DNA from: Georgenia sp. TF02-10
GTDB lineage: Bacteria > Actinomycetota > Actinomycetes > Actinomycetales > Actinomycetaceae
NCBI RefSeq assembly: GCF_022759505.1
Contig: NZ_CP094289.1
Span: 930,001 to 994,000, forward strand
Reading direction: 5' to 3'
Length of the DNA stretch: 64,000 bases
In this document: positions 17,754 through 27,383 of the stretch, piece by piece
How the letters are laid out: every line of letters starts with the position of its first letter
Numbering within the stretch: the first letter of the stretch is position 1
Program-made: the position numbers and the translations under genes
The notes under the pieces: generated by a model
The model's database searches: none
What the model was told of the DNA's origin: nothing
What the model saw: only the letters and a program-made list of their open reading frames with translations

Positions 17754-19967
17754 CTACATCTCGACCCTTCTCAACAGCTGAGCGTTGAGGGAGACGACGA
17801 TGGTGCTCGCCGACATGAGTACCGCACCCAGCGCTGGCGTCAGGAGAATTCCCCACCCGGCCAGTACCCCTGCTGCCAGTGGGATGGCCACGATGTTGTA
17901 CCCGGCTGCCAGCCAGAGGTTCTGCATCATCTTTCGGTACGTGGCCCTGGACAATGTGACGATTCGAGGGATGTCGCGGGGATCGGACCGAACAAGCACG
18001 ATGTGACCGGCTTCCACGGCGACGTCAGTTCCGGCGCCGATGGCGATCCCGAGGTCAGCGGTGGCCAGCGCCGGAGCGTCGTTCACTCCGTCGCCCACCA
18101 TGGCCACCTTCCGGCCTTCCTGCTGCAGCTCGCGGATCTTTGAGGCCTTGTCCTCGGGCAGCACCTCGGCGAACACGGTGTCAATCTGCAGCTCCTCAGC
18201 CACCGCGTTGGCAACTGGCCACGAGTCGCCGGTGAGCATGGCCACCTCGATACCACGCTCGTGGAGCGCGCTGATTGCCTCACGGCTCTCTTCGCGGACG
18301 GCGTCCGCCACGACGAACACGCCCAGGGCCTTGCCGTCTTGAAGGAGGTAGATGGCCGCCTGACCCCGCTCGGAGGCCTGGGCCGCGGCCGCCCGCAGGG
18401 CCTCAGGCACGTGTGCCTCCTCGGCCTCGAGAAGACGGGGTCCACCCATGTGGTACTCCGCTCCGTCCACCGACGCCGCAACGCCCTTGCCGGTGATCGA
18501 GCGGAACCCCTCTGGGGAGGGAACGTCGATTCCACGGTCCTGCGCCGTGGTGACGATCCCCCGGGCGATGGGGTGTTGAGATTCCGCCTCGACACCGGCA
18601 GCGATCCGTAGGGCGTCCTCCTCCGTGACGCCATCCGCTACCGCCAGATTCACGACGCGAAACTCACCCAGGGTCAAGGTGCCGGTCTTGTCGAAGACCA
18701 CCACGTTCAAGAGGCGGGCCTCTTCCAGGCCCCTTCGATCGCGCACCAGCAGCCCGTTCTGGGCACCGAGGGTGGTCGAGATCGCCACCACCAGCGGGAC
18801 GGCCAGGCCCAGCGCGTGCGGGCAGGCGATCACGAGCACCGTGACCACGCGTACGATGGAGAAGTCGATAGGGGCCCCCAGGAGTTGCCACACGATCAGG
18901 GTCAAGACGCCGGCAACCAGGGCCACCGCGGTGAGCAGCTGAGCGGCACGGTCGGCCAGATGCTGGGCTCGGGACTTCGACCCCTGCGCCTCCGAGACCA
19001 GCCGCATGATTCCCGAGAGCATGGTGTTCGTTCCGGTCCCGGTCACCTCCACCCGCAGGGAACCCTCGCCATTGATCGTCCCGGCGAGGACGTCCTGCCC
19101 CTCGCTCTTCTTCACTGGGCGGGACTCCCCGGTGATCATCGCCTCATTGAGTTCGCTTGTTCCGCGTCGCACGACCCCGTCAGCGGGGATGCTCTCACCG
19201 GGTCGCACGAGCACCACGTCGCCGTCCTGCAACTCCGCCACGGCCACGGTCTCCTCGCCGCCGTCGGTGATGCGCGTCGCCAGGTCCGGCAGCAGCTTCG
19301 CCAACTCCTGAAGCGCGCCCTGGGCTTGGTCGATCGAACGCATCTCCACCCAGTGCCCGAGGAGCATGATGGTCACCAGGGTGGCCAGCTCCCACCACAG
19401 GGGCTGGGCATCGAGGAGCCCGAGCTGCACCACCCACGAGAACACAAACGCCACGCTGATGGACAGGGCGATCAGCGTCATCATGCCCGGGAGCCGGGCC
19501 CGCAGCTCGTGCCAGGCCCCCTGGACGAAGATCCATCCTCCGTAGATGAAGATCACGGTGCTCAGCACCGGAGGAATCCAGGTGGAACCCGCAAATTCTG
19601 GCGCCTGGTAGCCAAGCAGCTCTTGAATGTGCTCGGCCCAGAACACGACCGGCAGTGTCAGGACGAGTGCAACCCAGAACCGGTTGCGGAACATCTCCGG
19701 GGTGTGGCCTTCATGCTTGTCGTGCCCAGCATGATCATCCGGGCCAAGCTGCGGATCGTGCGCTGCATGCCCGGGGTGACTCACGACCTCGTCGTGCCCC
19801 GGAGCCGGGGCCTCGGTGAGCTGATTCCGCCCGCGTGATGCAGCGGGAGGTGCTGTCGGTGGATCTCGGTGCTCGCCGGCACGGTGCCCAGCGTTCCGAC
19901 GGATGGACTCACCCGATCCGCGGTCCGCACCCCGGTGATGGCGCTTATTGGGGTCTGCCTCTGACAT
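17754..19967 (-). CDS. copB: Second CopB-type P1B ATPase
   Basis: 737 residues. About 100 N-terminal residues are His/Asp/Pro-rich with a HAGHDKHEGH-like patch but less extreme than copB at 4779-7040. The core carries TGES, the CPH site (VIACPHALGLAVPLV), DKTGT, SQHPIA and GDGVNDAP. It probably exports copper (or silver). It lies 19 bases downstream of the type II GAPDH gene and abuts the DMT pseudogene. Sequence differences from the first copB throughout suggest separate acquisition, not recent duplication. Confidence 0.92.
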   Translation of the reverse strand: MSEADPNKRHHRGADRGSGESIRRNAGHRAGEHRDPPTAPPAASRGRNQLTEAPAPGHDEVVSHPGHAAHDPQLGPDDHAGHDKHEGHTPEMFRNRFWVALVLTLPVVFWAEHIQELLGYQAPEFAGSTWIPPVLSTVIFIYGGWIFVQGAWHELRARLPGMMTLIALSISVAFVFSWVVQLGLLDAQPLWWELATLVTIMLLGHWVEMRSIDQAQGALQELAKLLPDLATRITDGGEETVAVAELQDGDVVLVRPGESIPADGVVRRGTSELNEAMITGESRPVKKSEGQDVLAGTINGEGSLRVEVTGTGTNTMLSGIMRLVSEAQGSKSRAQHLADRAAQLLTAVALVAGVLTLIVWQLLGAPIDFSIVRVVTVLVIACPHALGLAVPLVVAISTTLGAQNGLLVRDRRGLEEARLLNVVVFDKTGTLTLGEFRVVNLAVADGVTEEDALRIAAGVEAESQHPIARGIVTTAQDRGIDVPSPEGFRSITGKGVAASVDGAEYHMGGPRLLEAEEAHVPEALRAAAAQASERGQAAIYLLQDGKALGVFVVADAVREESREAISALHERGIEVAMLTGDSWPVANAVAEELQIDTVFAEVLPEDKASKIRELQQEGRKVAMVGDGVNDAPALATADLGIAIGAGTDVAVEAGHIVLVRSDPRDIPRIVTLSRATYRKMMQNLWLAAGYNIVAIPLAAGVLAGWGILLTPALGAVLMSASTIVVSLNAQLLRRVEM

Positions 19968-19986
19968 TGGTTATCTCCTCACTCGA

Positions 19987-21054
19987 TCAGCCCTGCGCTG
20001 TCCGGCCCGACGGCAGACCTGCAGCGGCCAGGAACTCCTGCCGCATGCCGAGGACCTCGTCGGTCAGTCCGATGGAGGTGGCGGCGTCGCGGGCCGTGCT
20101 GGTCAGGGCGCGGATGGCGTCGATGGTCTCCGGGACGACGATGGCCTCGTTGTTGACCTGGTAGGTCAGGTAGGCCTCGTCGCCGTCGACGCTGAGGACG
20201 TCCTCCCACAGCGCGACCTCCCACATGTCCCCGCGGGGCCGGCCTAGGTCGCGCATGAGTTCCACGGTCGTGTTGAGCGCCGTCAGCCCGTCGGACATGC
20301 GGATGAACGCGATCCGCGGTGCCGACCGCAGGGCCTGGAGGACGTCCTCCCGGTCTGCTGGACGGGTCAGTTGCAGCGTCCAGAAGTGGTTGTGGGTCTG
20401 GGTGTGGGCGGCCTTGGCGGCGATGGTCACCACGTCCAACTCGGGCAGGACGGTCTTGGCGTCCGGTCCCTGGTGGGAGGGGATGGCGGCCTCGGGCACC
20501 ATTGTGTTCATGATCCCGCCCTCGTGGGACTCGCTGGGGTCGGTGGCCCGGCGGATCAGCACCCCGCGGGCCCGGGCCAGCAGCCCGGCATCCTGCAGGG
20601 CGCCGAGGACGCGCACGATGCTGGTGGTGTTGCAGGAGACCACCCGGGTCATGTCCCGGCCCAGCGCGCTGGCGTAGTTGGCCTGGGCGACGAAGGAGTG
20701 CCCCGTCGTGGTGTGGGACTCCCCGCCCTGCAGCACCACCTTGACCCCGGCGGCCTGGTAGGTGGGCAGGTTGGTGGCAGCAACTCGCTTTGGCGTGGTG
20801 TCGACAACGACGTCGACCTGGTCAAGCAGGTCGGTCAGGGTGCCGGCCACCGGCACGCCGGCCTCGCGCATCGCTGTGCCAGCCGTCTCGGTGGCGGCAT
20901 ACACCGTGATGCCGAGTTCGGCGGCCGTGCGGATGCGCCAATCGGGGGCCACATCGGCAACCCCGACCAACTCCATGTCCGGCATCGAGCGCACCGCGTC
21001 GGCGACACGTTTGCCAATCACGCCGTAACCGTTGACGGCAACCTGAACGTTCAT
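19987..21054 (-). CDS. Type II (archaeal-type) glyceraldehyde-3-phosphate dehydrogenase
   Basis: 355 residues. The N-terminal Rossmann motif VAVNGYGVIGKRVADAV, the GGESHTTTGHSF segment, the active-site SCNTT (Cys141), RRATDP, and the late LGRPRGDMWEVALWED match type II GAPDH, the form typical of archaea (accepting NAD or NADP), and not the ordinary bacterial GapA. It would oxidise glyceraldehyde 3-phosphate to 1,3-bisphosphoglycerate. It is embedded between csoR (163 bases upstream) and copB2 (19 bases downstream), all leftward, so it is probably copper-induced. This is an unexpected neighbour for copper efflux genes. No truncation or missing catalytic residue is seen. Confidence 0.88.
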   Translation of the reverse strand: MNVQVAVNGYGVIGKRVADAVRSMPDMELVGVADVAPDWRIRTAAELGITVYAATETAGTAMREAGVPVAGTLTDLLDQVDVVVDTTPKRVAATNLPTYQAAGVKVVLQGGESHTTTGHSFVAQANYASALGRDMTRVVSCNTTSIVRVLGALQDAGLLARARGVLIRRATDPSESHEGGIMNTMVPEAAIPSHQGPDAKTVLPELDVVTIAAKAAHTQTHNHFWTLQLTRPADREDVLQALRSAPRIAFIRMSDGLTALNTTVELMRDLGRPRGDMWEVALWEDVLSVDGDEAYLTYQVNNEAIVVPETIDAIRALTSTARDAATSIGLTDEVLGMRQEFLAAAGLPSGRTAQG

Positions 21055-21217
21055 TGTGACCTCCCGGTCGACTGCTTGGTCGTGTTCTCTGTTCTTGATC
21101 TGTGGATGGCGGGGCGAACCGGCGGCGGGGGATGCACATACGTCGTACGCGTGCGGGTCCGGTGCGAGGCAGTGGGTCGGGGTCGGTCACTCCTGTCGCC
21201 TCGCCGGAGCAACTCGG

Positions 21218-21508
21218 CTAGCTGCGCACCAGGCGGGCGATGGCGGCGGAGGCTTCCTTGAGCTTGGTGTCCTGTCCCGGGCCGCCGGTGCGGGCGGCGT
21301 CGACCACGCAGTGACTCATGTGTTCCTCCAGCAGGGCCAGCGCCACCCCCTGCAGGGCCCGGTTGACGGCCGAGACCTGGGTGAGGACGTCGATGCAGTA
21401 CTTGTCCTGCTCGACCATGCGCGCGATGCCACGGACCTGACCCTCGATCCGCGCTAGCCGCACGAGCACGTCGTCTTTCGGGTCCCGCACGGCTTGGATG
21501 GTTGTCAT
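21218..21508 (-). CDS. csoR: Second CsoR-family copper-sensing repressor
   Basis: 96 residues with the Cu(I) triad Cys38, His63 and Cys67 and the RIEGQVRGIARM motif. It lacks the N-terminal extension of the other csoR product. It follows the cupredoxin-ATPase gene by 63 bases containing a hairpin and precedes the GAPDH gene. It probably controls the operator in front of copZ at 24914-24934. Confidence 0.92.
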   Translation of the reverse strand: MTTIQAVRDPKDDVLVRLARIEGQVRGIARMVEQDKYCIDVLTQVSAVNRALQGVALALLEEHMSHCVVDAARTGGPGQDTKLKEASAAIARLVRS

Positions 21509-21528
21509 TGGCCTGTCTTCCTTGCTCC

Positions 21529-21558
21529 GGGGGCACCCGCATGCGTGCGAGTGCCCCC
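21529..21558 (-). terminator. Hairpin between the cupredoxin-ATPase and csoR
   Basis: Perfect eight-base arms GGGGGCAC/GTGCCCCC enclose 14 bases that can pair further. It sits in the 63-base gap before csoR on the transcribed strand. No clear U-run follows, so it may attenuate or protect the message instead of stopping it. Confidence 0.5.
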
Positions 21559-21571
21559 GCGCGAAGCTGGG

Positions 21572-21745
21572 TCAGGGCGTCCCCGCTCCGGTGTACGCGG
21601 CTGGGTCGGCAGTGAACGTCTGCGCGCAGTGGCTGGAGCAGAAGTAGTAGGTCTGTCCCTCGTGTTCGGTGCTCGACGCCGCCGCTGACGGTTCGAAACT
21701 CATCCCGCAGACGGGATCGGTGACCGTCGTGGACTTCTGGGACAT
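21572..21745 (-). CDS. In-frame internal start for a stand-alone 57-residue YHS protein
   Basis: Within the ATPase frame, AAGGAG precedes an ATG at 21745-21743 by seven bases. Translation from it would give a free YHS-domain protein with PVCGM and CSSHC metal-binding groups. In relatives of this cluster such YHS proteins are usually separate genes, as at 7149-7421 here. The strong site suggests that both the fusion and the short product are made, or that the fusion arose by loss of the ATPase stop codon. Confidence 0.55.
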   Translation of the reverse strand: MSQKSTTVTDPVCGMSFEPSAAASSTEHEGQTYYFCSSHCAQTFTADPAAYTGAGTP

Positions 21746-24661
21746 GATGTTCTCCTTCTCTTCGGGGGTGTTCTCTTCGTCGGGCCCGTGCCCGACCTCC
21801 ACCACCGGGTCGGTGGCGGGGACCTGCGTCACCTCGGGGATCGGCTTGGGGGTGAAGGCGCGCAGCCGGTTGGCGTTGGTCACCACCGACAGGGAGGACA
21901 GGGCCATCGCGGCCGCGGCGATCATCGGGCTGAGCATCCAGCCCAGCGTCGGGTAGAGCACCCCGGCGGCGATCGGGATGCCCAGGCCGTTGTAGATAAA
22001 GGCAAAGACCAGGTTCTGGCGGATGTTGCGCATCGTGGCCCGGGACAAGTCCACCGCGGTGACCAGACCGGACAGCGACCCGGAGATCAGGGTGATGTCG
22101 GAGGATTCGATCGCCACGTCGGTGCCGGTGCCGATCGCGGAGCCGACGTCGGCCTGGGCCAGGGCGGGAGCGTCGTTGATGCCGTCTCCGACCATCCCCA
22201 CCACCCGGCCCTCGGCCTGCAGGCGCTGGACCTCGGCGGCCTTGTGTTCCGGCATGACCTCGGCGACCACCCGGCTGATGCCGACCTGGCGGGCGATCGC
22301 GGCGGCGGTGGCCCGGTTGTCGCCGGTCATCATCACCACGTCGATGCCGCGGGCCTGCAGCGCGGCCACGGCAGCCGCGGAGCCGTCTTTGACGGTGTCG
22401 GCCACGCCGATGACCCCGGCGAAACGGCCGTCGATCGCCGCGAACATCGGGGTTTTGCCGTCCGCCGCGAGACGGTCGGCCGCGGCCGCCTCGACCCGCA
22501 CGCCGGCGCCCTCCAGCAGGCGCCGGTTTCCGACGGCGACCTCACGACCCTCGACCAGGGCGCGCACGCCCTGCCCGGTGACCGAGTCGAAGGCGGTGGC
22601 CGCCGGCTGGTCCAAGGCGCGTTCGGTCGCGCCGGCGACGATCGCCGAGGCCAGCGGGTGCTCGGAGGAGCGCTCTACCGCCGCCACCAGGCGGAGCAGT
22701 TCCGCCTCGCTGAAGCCCTCGGCGGGCAGGACGTCGGTCAGCGCGGGGGCGCCCTGGGTGATCGTGCCGGTCTTGTCCAACACCACCGTGTCCAGCTTAT
22801 GCGCGGTCTCCAGCGCCTCGGCGGAGCGGATGAGGATGCCGTGCGTGGCGCCCTTGCCGGTGCCGACGGTGATCGACAACGGGGTGGCCAGCCCGAGTGC
22901 GCACGGGCAGGCGATGATGAGCACCGACACGGCCGCGACCAGGGCGAACACCAGTGCCGGGGCTGGCCCGACCAGCGCCCAGACCACGAAGGTCCAGATC
23001 GCGATGGCGATGACCGCCGGGACGAAGTAGCTGGACACCTTGTCCACCAGGCGCTGGATCGGGGCCTTGGAGCCCTGCGCCTCCTGGACCAGTCTGATGA
23101 TCTGGGCGAGCATCGTGTCCGCCCCGACCTTGGTGGCGGTGTACCGGAACGCGCCGGTCTGGTTGATCGTGGCCCCGATCACCGTGTCCCCGACCGTCTT
23201 GGTCACCGGGATCGGTTCCCCGGTCACCATCGACTCATCCACCGCCGAGCTGCCCTCCGCCACCTCGCCGTCGACGGGCAGCTTCTCGCCGGGACGGACC
23301 ACGACCACGTCGCCGACGACGACCTGCTCGAGCCCGATCTCGAACTCTTCCCCGCGGCGGACCACCCGCGCGGTGCGCGGCTGCAGCCCGATGAGGGCCC
23401 GGATCGCCTCTCCGGTGCCGGCCTTGGCCTTGGTCTCCAGCCAGCGGCCCAGCAGGATCAAGGTCAGGATCACCCCGACCGCCTCGTAGTACACCTCGCG
23501 GGCCTCGACGGGTACCGCGCCGGGGGCGAAGGTCACCACCAGGCTGTACCCGTAGGCCGCGATCGTGCCGAGAGTGATCAGGGAGTTCATGTCCGCGGTG
23601 CGGTGTGACAACGCCAGCCATCCGGTCTTGTGGATCGGCCAGCCGGTATAGACAAACACCGGGGTGATCAGCGCCAGCTGCACCCACGAGTTCAGCAACG
23701 CCTCGGGCACCCAGGTCGCCGCGAAGAACTCGTGGACCATCACCGCCAGCAGCACCGGCAGCGTCAAAACGGTGCCGACGATGACCCGCCGACGCAGATC
23801 CTTGATCTCCGCGGCCCGTTCCCGCGCCTCGGCGTCCTCGCCCGGCGCAGTGCGCGCAGCGCGGTCACCGGTGCCGCTGTGCCGGCCATCATCGCGGTCC
23901 CGGTCGTCGTGGTTACCGACGTCGATGGCCCCGTGCAGCATGTCCATCCCGCAGGTGACCTCGTGGCGGCCCTCCGGCAGGGCCGGCAGCTCGACAGTGG
24001 TCGTTGCGAAGGCGGGCACCTCCACGTCCACCCCGAGGGCGGGGACCACGAACCGTTCCGAGCACGCCGCCTGCTCTTGGCGGGTCAGCTCCAGCCGGGT
24101 GGGCAAACCGGCGGAGAGCCGCACGGTGTCGGGGTGGTAGCCGCCGCGGATCGTGACCTGCGCCACCTGCACCCCGTCATCGACCCGGACGCCGGGCACT
24201 GGCCCGGCCGGCACGTCGGTGACCGGCCGGGGTCGGTCGGCCACCGCGACGGCCGTCTCGGTCGGGGCCATCGTGGTAGGTCCGGGCCGGTCCACTACCC
24301 GCACGCGCCCGTGCAGCATGTTCATCCCGCAGGCGAAGGTGTACTCCCCGGGCACCTCGGGTAGGAACTGCACCGCCGTCTGGGCGTTCGCGGGCAGCGT
24401 CTGATTGATCTTGAAGTCGGGGAAGACCACCCGCGAGGAGCACTCGCCGCTCTCCTGGCGGTCGAACACCAGCCGCACCGGCACTCCCGGCTGCACCTCG
24501 ATCAGGTCCGGGCTGTAGCCGCCCTTGACGGTGACGGTCACTTCCTGGACACCATCGGCCACCTCGGCCCGGCGGGACTTCTTCGGCCCGAAGAAGTACC
24601 AGCCCAGTAGCACCGTCACCGCCAGCGCCACACCCACCACCAGCCAGTCGTTGAGATTCAC
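21572..24661 (-). CDS. Copper P1B ATPase with two N-terminal cupredoxin domains and C-terminal YHS domain
   Basis: 1029 residues. A signal-anchor helix (6-24) is followed by two cupredoxin-like domains, about 38-124 and 160-248, each with an early Cys (Cys74, Cys200) and a closing [16 protein letters not shown] site. There is no HMA CxxC domain. After a charged linker comes a full CPC-type ATPase ([32 protein letters not shown]). The reading frame then runs, with no stop, into a YHS domain (PVCGM...YYFCSSHC) in the last 57 residues. The cupredoxin part would lie outside the membrane if the first helix is a single anchor. It starts three bases after copZ. The YHS part also has its own ribosome-binding site and ATG (see separate entry). 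Confidence 0.9.
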   Translation of the reverse strand: MNLNDWLVVGVALAVTVLLGWYFFGPKKSRRAEVADGVQEVTVTVKGGYSPDLIEVQPGVPVRLVFDRQESGECSSRVVFPDFKINQTLPANAQTAVQFLPEVPGEYTFACGMNMLHGRVRVVDRPGPTTMAPTETAVAVADRPRPVTDVPAGPVPGVRVDDGVQVAQVTIRGGYHPDTVRLSAGLPTRLELTRQEQAACSERFVVPALGVDVEVPAFATTTVELPALPEGRHEVTCGMDMLHGAIDVGNHDDRDRDDGRHSGTGDRAARTAPGEDAEARERAAEIKDLRRRVIVGTVLTLPVLLAVMVHEFFAATWVPEALLNSWVQLALITPVFVYTGWPIHKTGWLALSHRTADMNSLITLGTIAAYGYSLVVTFAPGAVPVEAREVYYEAVGVILTLILLGRWLETKAKAGTGEAIRALIGLQPRTARVVRRGEEFEIGLEQVVVGDVVVVRPGEKLPVDGEVAEGSSAVDESMVTGEPIPVTKTVGDTVIGATINQTGAFRYTATKVGADTMLAQIIRLVQEAQGSKAPIQRLVDKVSSYFVPAVIAIAIWTFVVWALVGPAPALVFALVAAVSVLIIACPCALGLATPLSITVGTGKGATHGILIRSAEALETAHKLDTVVLDKTGTITQGAPALTDVLPAEGFSEAELLRLVAAVERSSEHPLASAIVAGATERALDQPAATAFDSVTGQGVRALVEGREVAVGNRRLLEGAGVRVEAAAADRLAADGKTPMFAAIDGRFAGVIGVADTVKDGSAAAVAALQARGIDVVMMTGDNRATAAAIARQVGISRVVAEVMPEHKAAEVQRLQAEGRVVGMVGDGINDAPALAQADVGSAIGTGTDVAIESSDITLISGSLSGLVTAVDLSRATMRNIRQNLVFAFIYNGLGIPIAAGVLYPTLGWMLSPMIAAAAMALSSLSVVTNANRLRAFTPKPIPEVTQVPATDPVVEVGHGPDEENTPEEKENIMSQKSTTVTDPVCGMSFEPSAAASSTEHEGQTYYFCSSHCAQTFTADPAAYTGAGTP

Positions 24662-24664
24662 CGC

Positions 24665-24892
24665 TCACACCTCCGACTCACGCACTGTCACGGTGAAGCC
24701 CCCGGCTCGCAGCGCCCCGCGCACACCCTCGATGTCCGGGGCAGGGGCGCCGACCACGGTGAGGGAGTACGCGTCCGCGGTGCGGTTCATCGTGGCCTCG
24801 TCGACACCCGCGAGGTCGAGGACCTTCCGGAGCACCTCGCCGATGCAGGCCCCGCACGTCAGGCCCTCGACCTCATACGTCGTCGTGCTCAT
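24665..24892 (-). CDS. copZ: CopZ-like heavy-metal-associated (HMA) copper chaperone
   Basis: 75 residues with GLTCGAC near the N-terminus (metal-binding Cys-x-x-Cys at residues 13 and 16), and a ferredoxin-like fold pattern. The start at 24892 was chosen over longer ones because AAGGAG precedes it by about nine bases. It would carry Cu(I) to the ATPase encoded immediately downstream, which itself lacks an HMA domain. It is the first gene of copper module 2 and is preceded by a candidate CsoR operator and a tandem 11-bp repeat. Confidence 0.87.
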   Translation of the reverse strand: MSTTTYEVEGLTCGACIGEVLRKVLDLAGVDEATMNRTADAYSLTVVGAPAPDIEGVRGALRAGGFTVTVRESEV

Positions 24893-24913
24893 CCGCCGTC
24901 TCCTTCCGCGACC

Positions 24914-24934
24914 CGATACCGGTAGGTGGTATCG
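24914..24934. promoter_or_regulatory. Candidate CsoR operator before copZ
   Basis: Perfect seven-base arms CGATACC and GGTATCG are separated by seven bases, 22 bases upstream of the copZ ATG. Shape, position and the presence of csoR in the operon support a repressor site near the transcription start. Confidence 0.65.
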
Positions 24935-24973
24935 CCATTCATGTAACGCCGGGTGGGGTGGGGTTTTGGCGGT

Positions 24974-24995
24974 GAAACAGTCAAGATTCGATGAA
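24974..24995 (-). promoter_or_regulatory. Tandem 11-bp direct repeat upstream of copZ
   Basis: On the minus strand TTCATCGAATC is followed at once by TTGACTGTTTC, 82 bases before the copZ start. The first unit is identical to those at 26916-26926 and 33698-33708. Tandem 11-bp repeats are the usual target of OmpR/PhoB-type regulators, such as the one encoded at 28851-29555. Confidence 0.65.
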
Positions 24996-25095
24996 GACGC
25001 CGTCGTGCCCGGGCGGACGCGCGAGGCGCGGCGATGATGCTGGACCTTCTCCCGCGCCGGCTCCACCCCCGGCGCTCGTCCCGCCGCGGCTGCGG

Positions 25096-25980
25096 TCAGG
25101 TGCGCGATGCGTCGGCGATCGATTCGATCGCCCCGTCCAGAACGGCGTCGAATTCTTCGTCAGTCTGGTCGATGGCCAGGCCCTCGGTCAGCGCGCGGGA
25201 AAAGCTGGCGATCACCCCGTGATTTCGAGCCAGTCGGGCAGTGGCCTGGGCCCGGGTGTAGCCGCCGGACAGCGCCAGCACGCGAACCACCTGCGGATGG
25301 GCGACGAACTCCTGGTAGAAGTCGTCGACCTCAGGCAGGGTCAGCTTCAGGATGACTGCCTGGTCCTGGCCCAGCCGGTCCAGTTCGGCGCGGATACTCG
25401 TGCGGAGCTGCCTTTCCGCCTCGGTCTTGCGGGGGCTGTGGATGTCCACCTCGGGCTCGACGATGGGAACCAGGCCGGCACGCAGGATCTGCCGGGCGAG
25501 GGTGAACTGCTGGGCGACGACCTGGGTCAGGCTGGCACCGGGGAGACGGATGAACGAGCGCATCTTGGTGCCGAAGCATCTGCTCGCCGCGGCGCGGGTC
25601 AGCAGGGCGTCCAGGTCGGGGATCGGCTTCATGAGTTGGGCGCCGTCGGTCTCGGCGGTCAGGCCCCGATCGATCTTGAGGAACGGGACGATGCCCTTGA
25701 CCGTCCACAGGTACTCAGCTGTCCGGACTCCCTCGATGTCCCGGTCCATGGTGTCCTCGAAAAGGATGGCCCCGATCACGCGGTCGCCGTCGAAAGCCGG
25801 GCTTGTGATGATCCGGGTGCGCATCTGGTGCACCAGGTCGAACATCTGCTGGTGGCCGGTGTAGGCGTCCTCGCCAATTCCGTACAGTCCCAGCGCCTTC
25901 GGCGTGCTGCCCCCGCTCTGGTCCAGGGCTGCCACGAATCCGGTGCCGGTCCTGAGTCTTTCGGCCTGATCCATGTCCAT
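25096..25980 (-). CDS. fda: Class I fructose-bisphosphate aldolase (metal-independent)
   Basis: 294 residues, collinear with the short bacterial class I aldolase family (about 296 residues in Staphylococcus). FVAALDQSGGSTPKAL at residues 15-30, MRTRIITSPAF, and the Schiff-base Lys212 in ILKLTLP are all in register. It cleaves fructose 1,6-bisphosphate to two triose phosphates without a zinc or other metal, unlike the class II enzymes usual in actinobacteria. The gene lies leftward, 203 bases upstream of copZ, with that gap holding the copper regulatory sites. It forms one of three carbon-metabolism genes in the island. Confidence 0.92.
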   Translation of the reverse strand: MDMDQAERLRTGTGFVAALDQSGGSTPKALGLYGIGEDAYTGHQQMFDLVHQMRTRIITSPAFDGDRVIGAILFEDTMDRDIEGVRTAEYLWTVKGIVPFLKIDRGLTAETDGAQLMKPIPDLDALLTRAAASRCFGTKMRSFIRLPGASLTQVVAQQFTLARQILRAGLVPIVEPEVDIHSPRKTEAERQLRTSIRAELDRLGQDQAVILKLTLPEVDDFYQEFVAHPQVVRVLALSGGYTRAQATARLARNHGVIASFSRALTEGLAIDQTDEEFDAVLDGAIESIADASRT

Positions 25981-26176
25981 ACGTCAGTTCCTCGTGTTTC
26001 TCCTCTTCGTTCGGCGAATCGGTTCCCGCAATTCGCTCGCTGTCGATGGCCAGCCACAGGAAGTGCCCCTGCGCGTTGAAGGTCACCGAACTTGACGATG
26101 CCGCCGCCTCGCGCGGTGGGCGGTGGCCCGCCTTGGGTTTGTGGGGGAGGGGGGACCGCCGCCAGTCGAGGGGTGG

Positions 26177-26818
26177 TCACAGGGTCTGGTGCAGCTGCTC
26201 CATCTCGGCGATCTCGGCCTGCTGGTCGTCGATGATCTTCTGTGCGAGTTCGCGCGCCTGGGGGTTCTGCCCGTCGGTGAGTTCGTCCTCGGCCATGGTT
26301 ACGGCGCCCTCGTGGTGGGCGATCATCAACTCCAGAAACCGCCGGTCGAACTCGGTCCCGGATAGTCCTTCGAGTTCGGCCATGGCTTCCTCCTGGCTCA
26401 TCCCATCCATGTCCATGCCGCCGTGACCTTCCATGTCGTCCATCGGCGTGGTGCTCTCACCCCAGGCTTCCAGCCAGGAGGTCATCTGCTCGATCTCTGG
26501 CCCCTGGGCGGCGGAAATGCCCTCGGCCAAGGTCCGGACCTCCTCCGAGGCGGCCCGTTCCACGGCCAGGTCGGCCATCTCGATGGCGCCCTCGTGGTGG
26601 ACGATCATCATCTGCGCGAACATCGTGTCGGCGCCATTGTGGGCCTGATCGATCTCCCCCTCACCGGCCGGCCCGCTGGTCTGCGTCCCACCCGGGTCCT
26701 GGGTCACGGTGCCGGGCCCGGTCGGTTCACCCTGGTCCTGCGGACTGCCGCAGGCGGCCAAGGTCAGGGCGAGGGCAAGCGCGCTGGCACCAGCGGCTAA
26801 GCGGGAGGTGATCTTCAC
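26177..26818 (-). CDS. DUF305 lipoprotein
   Basis: 213 residues. The N-terminal signal ends in a lipobox (LTLAAC, modified Cys23), followed by a Gly/Pro/Thr linker. The DUF305 core has two copies of the signature MIVHHEGA / MIAHHEGA and a Met/Asp/His-rich loop (HGGMDMDGM). DUF305 proteins are four-helix bundles often found in copper clusters and thought to bind metal outside the cell membrane. It is leftward, 196 bases upstream of the aldolase. A tandem 11-bp repeat lies about 87-108 bases before its start. Confidence 0.88.
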   Translation of the reverse strand: MKITSRLAAGASALALALTLAACGSPQDQGEPTGPGTVTQDPGGTQTSGPAGEGEIDQAHNGADTMFAQMMIVHHEGAIEMADLAVERAASEEVRTLAEGISAAQGPEIEQMTSWLEAWGESTTPMDDMEGHGGMDMDGMSQEEAMAELEGLSGTEFDRRFLELMIAHHEGAVTMAEDELTDGQNPQARELAQKIIDDQQAEIAEMEQLHQTL

Positions 26819-26904
26819 GGGGAACTGCTCCTAAAGACGGTGACGTAGGGTTCCCTCCGAGTGAAGCAAGAACACGGGAACTGCCACCAGCCGGGCGGCC
26901 GATC

Positions 26905-26926
26905 TTCATCACCTCTTCATCGAATC
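26905..26926. promoter_or_regulatory. Tandem 11-bp direct repeat upstream of the DUF305 gene
   Basis: TTCATCACCTC is followed at once by TTCATCGAATC on the plus strand, thus opposite in orientation to the leftward DUF305 gene. The second unit matches the copies before copZ and cueP exactly. Confidence 0.6.
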
Positions 26927-27304
26927 CGGTCGAGACCTTCGTGGCGCGCGCGATCGAAGGGCCCGCCGCGTGACCCGCCCACCGTGGGTGCACCGGCCAG
27001 CTGACCACCAGTAAGCATTCGCGACCGAACCCGGAAGATCACCGCGACACCTCGGGTCGCCTCACCAAGCCAGGTCGTGCGCCATCTCGGCCGGGGTCGT
27101 GGAGCATCGCTCGCGTGGGCCCGAAAAGATCCTGGACCTCCGGGGAAATCCAGGACCAGTGGCGAGCCGCGCCTCATGCAGCAGTCTTCGGCGGGGGCAG
27201 GAGGGGCAACGAGGCGCTGTCGGTCGCGCGTGGACTCGATTCCGTCCTGATTCGCCCAGCGGACATCGGGCAGGCCTCCACCGAGGCGGAGGCTGGCTGG
27301 AGGC

Positions 27305-27326
27305 TTCAGGGTTTCTTCGTCATTCC
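27305..27326 (+). promoter_or_regulatory. Weaker tandem 11-bp repeat before the small membrane genes
   Basis: TTCAGGGTTTC is followed by TTCGTCATTCC, ending 57 bases before the ATG at 27384. Only the TTC positions and the final TC of the consensus are kept in both units, so this copy is less certain than the others. Confidence 0.4.
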
Positions 27327-27383
27327 TCTACCCGAAGCACAAGCGACGTGCCCGAAGGTGGGATTGAACGAGGAGGAGCGGAC

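Larger units (their letters stand above)
26819..27383. other. Divergent intergenic region, no gene seen
   Basis: About 565 bases between the leftward DUF305 gene and the rightward small membrane protein. Apart from the two tandem-repeat boxes (26905-26926 and the weaker 27305-27326) I see no supported coding sequence; the open frames here lack ribosome-binding sites and family features. Confidence 0.5.
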
